Shown here piece after piece: positions 61,284 through 64,000 of a stretch of DNA of 64,000 nucleotides; position 1 is the stretch's first letter; each line of letters opens with the position of its first letter. A model generated the notes under the pieces. That model was not told the DNA's origin. It saw only the letters and a list, made by a program, of their open reading frames with translations, and made no database searches. Source of the stretch: Symsagittifera roscoffensis (taxonomy: Eukaryota; Xenacoelomorpha; Acoela; Convolutidae); NCBI RefSeq assembly GCF_963678635.1, contig NC_087067.1, positions 30,354,401 through 30,418,400 on the forward strand, written 5' to 3'. Both the position numbers and the translations under genes were made by a program.

Positions 61284-63101
61284 TTGATAAAAGAATTCCT
61301 CCAAGCAGTAGTGAGAGTATCGATAGTGGAATTAATAGCCTTGTTCGTGACATTCGGAGCGGAGAGTTTCGTGAAAGGACCGGTGATACTGCTTACGGAT
61401 GGAATACAGAACCTGCGACTAGACGGACTTCTGACATTGATCGCAATAACCCACGGAAACTTGGGAGGACTAATGAAACTGGCACGTTGTCCAGAGCAGA
61501 TGAAAGAGAGAGTGAGGAATCTGGATATGAAGAAATCCACGGACTCGTGGAACAAAATAAGAGACCTGAGACACACTCTTATACAATATCTCTTGCAGCA
61601 AAATCGCTTTGGAACCGGAGAAGACGAGACAATTGAAAGAAAGGAAGATGTTAGACGACATGTTGGAGGCATGCCGCTATTAACAGATTTGAGCTTAGCT
61701 ATGAGAACCGATCCCTTGGCGCTGATCAGAGGAGTCACGGAGTTCGTGACAGTGATCTATGGACCAGCAGTCACGTTTGCGTTCCCTGACGTTAAAGTGG
61801 AAGCATATAGGAGGTCGGTGCTGCACCTGAACCTCATATCGGCAGTGGACGGTAGTACACTGAACTGGTGTGAGCAGAACACATTGCGGGAACTCATGAG
61901 TGAAGATCTGTTGTTTGCGAAGATATCAGAGCCAGAAATGACGATCATCAATTTTGACGATCACTTCCGTGACCGCTTGGGAGAAGTAGAAAGAGGACAC
62001 ATCGAGGTGTTTCCAAAGCTTTGGAATCTGAGACCCTATGACAAAACAAATGGTGAAATAACCAGAGTGCCTCGTCTCACTGCAGCATACCACAAGGTGA
62101 GAGAAGAAACGAAGGACTGGGGCGATTACAAGAAGCTACCGGAGGCAATCCCTGAATTCCCTATAATAAGAAGGATGTTGCTCGGAGCAGTCTCCGTAGT
62201 ACAAACTCCAAGGTTGAGAGCATTCGAAACCAATGAAAGGAGAGTAGGGAATTTTGCGGCAACGATGGATCCATACTTCGTAGGGAGAAATGCCGCCGTG
62301 TTACAGTACACACGATTTGCATACACGGATCAAGCGACGAGAAGGCGAATAAGCAACGCCGCTACTCCCAAGCCTGGAAGATTTGATGAGGAATGGAAGG
62401 AACTAGACTTAACTCCGATGAGAATGAGAGGCAGGACAGAATTGCCTGAAGCCTCATTAATCCTGACCAGTGTGAAAAAGGAGATGAAAGTGGGAGGAAT
62501 ATTGCAGACGAGAACCTTCCTAGCACCATTCGGCTGTGAAGAAATCAAAGTGGTCCATGGAGAAGAGGAAGACAAATCAGCCGGTACATTGCTCATACCG
62601 AGATTCCAGGAAGAAGCCGACAATGACGAACAAGGACCATCGAGCTCGAACAAGGATAAGTCAGAAGGAGATGACGGACAGGGTGGAAGCCGTCAGACGG
62701 AAGAACCCATGCAACAAGATCAAGCTGGTGGGGAAGACGACAGGGCATCGACAGGAGGAACATCCAGCCTGGATTTCAATATCTTCAGTGATCTTGAGAA
62801 TAATGCAGACACGTTGGAAACGACTGAGCCAGCGGATGAAGGCATCTCGACACTGGAACCTCCGTCAGCCTTTGAGGAAATGAAACGGAATTTGCCGGAG
62901 AGCAGCTCTCCTGGCAATTCAAGAAATAACGACCAGAGAATCCTCATGGAATCACCTCGGAGGAGAAGAATAGAGGCCTCAGCCAGAGTACCTTTCTTGG
63001 GAACGCTGCCCGAAGAAGAATGGGAAGTACATCACCGATACCACGAGAGACGGGATGTAAGCTGGACAGAGTGGCGTTTATGGAAGAAGTCTGGACCGTG
63101 A
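61284..63101 (+). CDS. Third frame of the block, unidentified protein (605 codons)
   Basis: In the same frame as the two preceding proteins, separated from the second by one TAA (61,263-61,265). No family recognised. It has a hydrophobic helical N-terminal part (VVRVSIVELIALFVTFGAES), a helical middle with RNLDMKKSTDSWNKIRDLRH, a mixed domain to about residue 430 (MTIINFDDHFRDRLGEVERG, and PYFVGRNAAVLQYTRFAYT), and a long acidic, Ser/Gln/Glu-rich disordered tail (430-560) ending in basic SPRRRRIEASARV. The folded-core-plus-disordered-tail layout could suit a structural (capsid or nucleoprotein) role, but this is inference. It ends with TGA at 63,099-63,101, overlapped by the next frame. Confidence 0.7.
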   Translation: MIKEFLQAVVRVSIVELIALFVTFGAESFVKGPVILLTDGIQNLRLDGLLTLIAITHGNLGGLMKLARCPEQMKERVRNLDMKKSTDSWNKIRDLRHTLIQYLLQQNRFGTGEDETIERKEDVRRHVGGMPLLTDLSLAMRTDPLALIRGVTEFVTVIYGPAVTFAFPDVKVEAYRRSVLHLNLISAVDGSTLNWCEQNTLRELMSEDLLFAKISEPEMTIINFDDHFRDRLGEVERGHIEVFPKLWNLRPYDKTNGEITRVPRLTAAYHKVREETKDWGDYKKLPEAIPEFPIIRRMLLGAVSVVQTPRLRAFETNERRVGNFAATMDPYFVGRNAAVLQYTRFAYTDQATRRRISNAATPKPGRFDEEWKELDLTPMRMRGRTELPEASLILTSVKKEMKVGGILQTRTFLAPFGCEEIKVVHGEEEDKSAGTLLIPRFQEEADNDEQGPSSSNKDKSEGDDGQGGSRQTEEPMQQDQAGGEDDRASTGGTSSLDFNIFSDLENNADTLETTEPADEGISTLEPPSAFEEMKRNLPESSSPGNSRNNDQRILMESPRRRRIEASARVPFLGTLPEEEWEVHHRYHERRDVSWTEWRLWKKSGP

Positions 63102-64000
63102 TTCAGAGCTATGGGACCCAGTCCATTCTCAAAACAGGTCTCAATCAATCCTTCATGAGAGAAGTACTTGACAAGCTTGATGAGTGTGAAGGGAGACTGA
63201 GTGAGTTGTTAATCGACTCAGCCACTGATGAGAGTGAAGCGAATTCTCCCATCAAGATGACACCGCAGGACGATGAAGGAGAGGTGGTGTATCTGTCAAG
63301 AACCAGGAGAGGGACCATGCGATCGAAAATGGTGATTGATAAAATCAATGCGATGAAAATGAAGTTAGGCAGCAGAGTGATGCCGAGAAGAGTTGGGAAG
63401 ACGAAAGTGGATTCAGAAATATCGATGAAAGCTGGTAACTCAGCGAAAAGAAAACGAGTTGAGGAGGTCATGGATTTGGGACAAGGTGATTATCAAATGT
63501 CTGGCACAGATAGAATATTAACCGATATAGCGATGGTGCCACCCATTCTCATGGCGGGGATAAAGTCAACCGGTTATAAATCCAAAAGGAGTGACCGCAC
63601 TCTGACTGGAGCAACGTTAGAAATGGAAATACTCAGCCAATGTGGAGAGAGCAAAATGAGGGACTTCAAGCCATCTCCCATGAATCATGGAAAGGGAAGT
63701 GTTGCAGGACAACTAACACCAGTGGAATACAACCGACTAACCGTGTCGGGGACAGTGTCGATAGATGAACCCACTGGAGGATACATGGAGATGTTGGAAT
63801 GCCGGAACTCGGCTAGAGGGTATGTAATGGCCCTGGAAGACGAAAAAGCCATGGAGGGTTATCTGGAAATGATGTTGCAAGGCACCACCCTCAAGCAGAA
63901 GGCGTATGGAACTTTGGCGTCGTCTGACGTAGAGGCAGAAACGATCGAGCAGTTAGTGAGCCTTCCATGGAAAGCAGTAGTGTTGAGGTATTTCGAGGAA
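63080..64000 (+). CDS. Fourth frame of the block, unidentified, open at the window edge
   Basis: ATG at 63,080 lies inside the end of the third gene in another phase (22-base overlap), and the frame stays open for 307 codons to position 64,000. It begins MEEVWTVIQSYGTQSILKTG, has a lysine/methionine-rich basic stretch (MRSKMVIDKINAMKMKLGSR and a KRKR cluster), and later TGGYMEMLECRNSARGYVMA. I recognise no domain. The overlap in the minus-one phase would also suit ribosomal frameshifting from the upstream gene, as between gag and pol in retroelements, so polymerase domains may follow beyond the window. Confidence 0.75.
   Translation, partial: MEEVWTVIQSYGTQSILKTGLNQSFMREVLDKLDECEGRLSELLIDSATDESEANSPIKMTPQDDEGEVVYLSRTRRGTMRSKMVIDKINAMKMKLGSRVMPRRVGKTKVDSEISMKAGNSAKRKRVEEVMDLGQGDYQMSGTDRILTDIAMVPPILMAGIKSTGYKSKRSDRTLTGATLEMEILSQCGESKMRDFKPSPMNHGKGSVAGQLTPVEYNRLTVSGTVSIDEPTGGYMEMLECRNSARGYVMALEDEKAMEGYLEMMLQGTTLKQKAYGTLASSDVEAETIEQLVSLPWKAVVLRYFEE

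Noticed and set aside
28434-62000. Several in-frame stops (28,434; 30,767; 39,330; 42,860; 49,400; 59,505; 61,263) suggested a non-standard genetic code.
   Set aside because: Both TAA and TGA are involved, most frames end normally with the same codons, and frameshifts occur in the same genes. Ordinary decay or sequencing error explains it better, except possibly for the gag-pol and esterase-block stops.

Overview
The window looks like animal (metazoan) repeat-rich DNA. It is AT-rich, low in gene density and dominated by transposable elements: several families of small hAT-type elements with 8-bp target-site duplications, a LINE reverse-transcriptase relic, a Pif1-type helicase relic, a decayed Polinton/Maverick, and a very large Ty3/gypsy-type retroelement. 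The gypsy polyprotein resembles elements I associate with cnidarian genomes, so a marine invertebrate is my best guess, at low confidence. No complete host gene is visible. One good candidate for a host terminal exon (36,891-37,101) and one weaker exon candidate (about 21,173-21,394) are present.

Layout. 1-25 kb is non-coding repeat mosaic: a 2.0-kb tandem duplication with its breakpoint inside a small hAT-like element, degenerate satellite-like sequence, a LINE relic at 10 kb, tandem 0.45-kb units at 13-14 kb, nested inverted-repeat elements at 14-21 kb (one containing a hAT transposase fragment), and a palindromic C-rich/G-rich duplicated unit at 22.7-24.7 kb. 25-39 kb holds decayed sequence: a G-poor stretch with a broken reading frame, an unidentified broken reading frame at 30.6 kb, a fold-back element made of GAGCGGTTT/AAACCGCTC motifs, Pif1 helicase debris, the candidate host exon and microsatellites. 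39.1-43.25 kb, minus strand, is a partial Polinton in the order integrase, minor capsid (penton-like), small basic protein, major capsid, adenain-like protease, mostly broken by single stops or frameshifts. No polymerase B and no packaging ATPase are seen.

43.6-57.4 kb, plus strand, is a large gypsy-type unit bounded by two direct repeats of about 490 bp (LTR candidates). A leader of about 3 kb carries many CCGGA(A/G)GGGT motifs. Gag, two CCHC knuckles, an aspartic protease domain, reverse transcriptase, RNase H, integrase and, unusually, a C-terminal macro (ADP-ribose-binding type) domain follow. A 42-bp stem hairpin lies between the pol stop and the downstream repeat.

The most unusual part is 57.6-64.0 kb. 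Beyond the downstream repeat, four further long plus-strand reading frames run to the window edge. The first carries a coiled coil and an SGNH hydrolase with all catalytic blocks intact, and the second has a degenerate SGNH-like pattern. The first three share one frame and are separated only by single stop codons. The fourth starts inside the third in another frame and is still open at position 64,000. Their base composition and organisation match the gypsy unit, not the surrounding DNA, so they are probably part of the same or a related giant element whose remainder lies outside the window.
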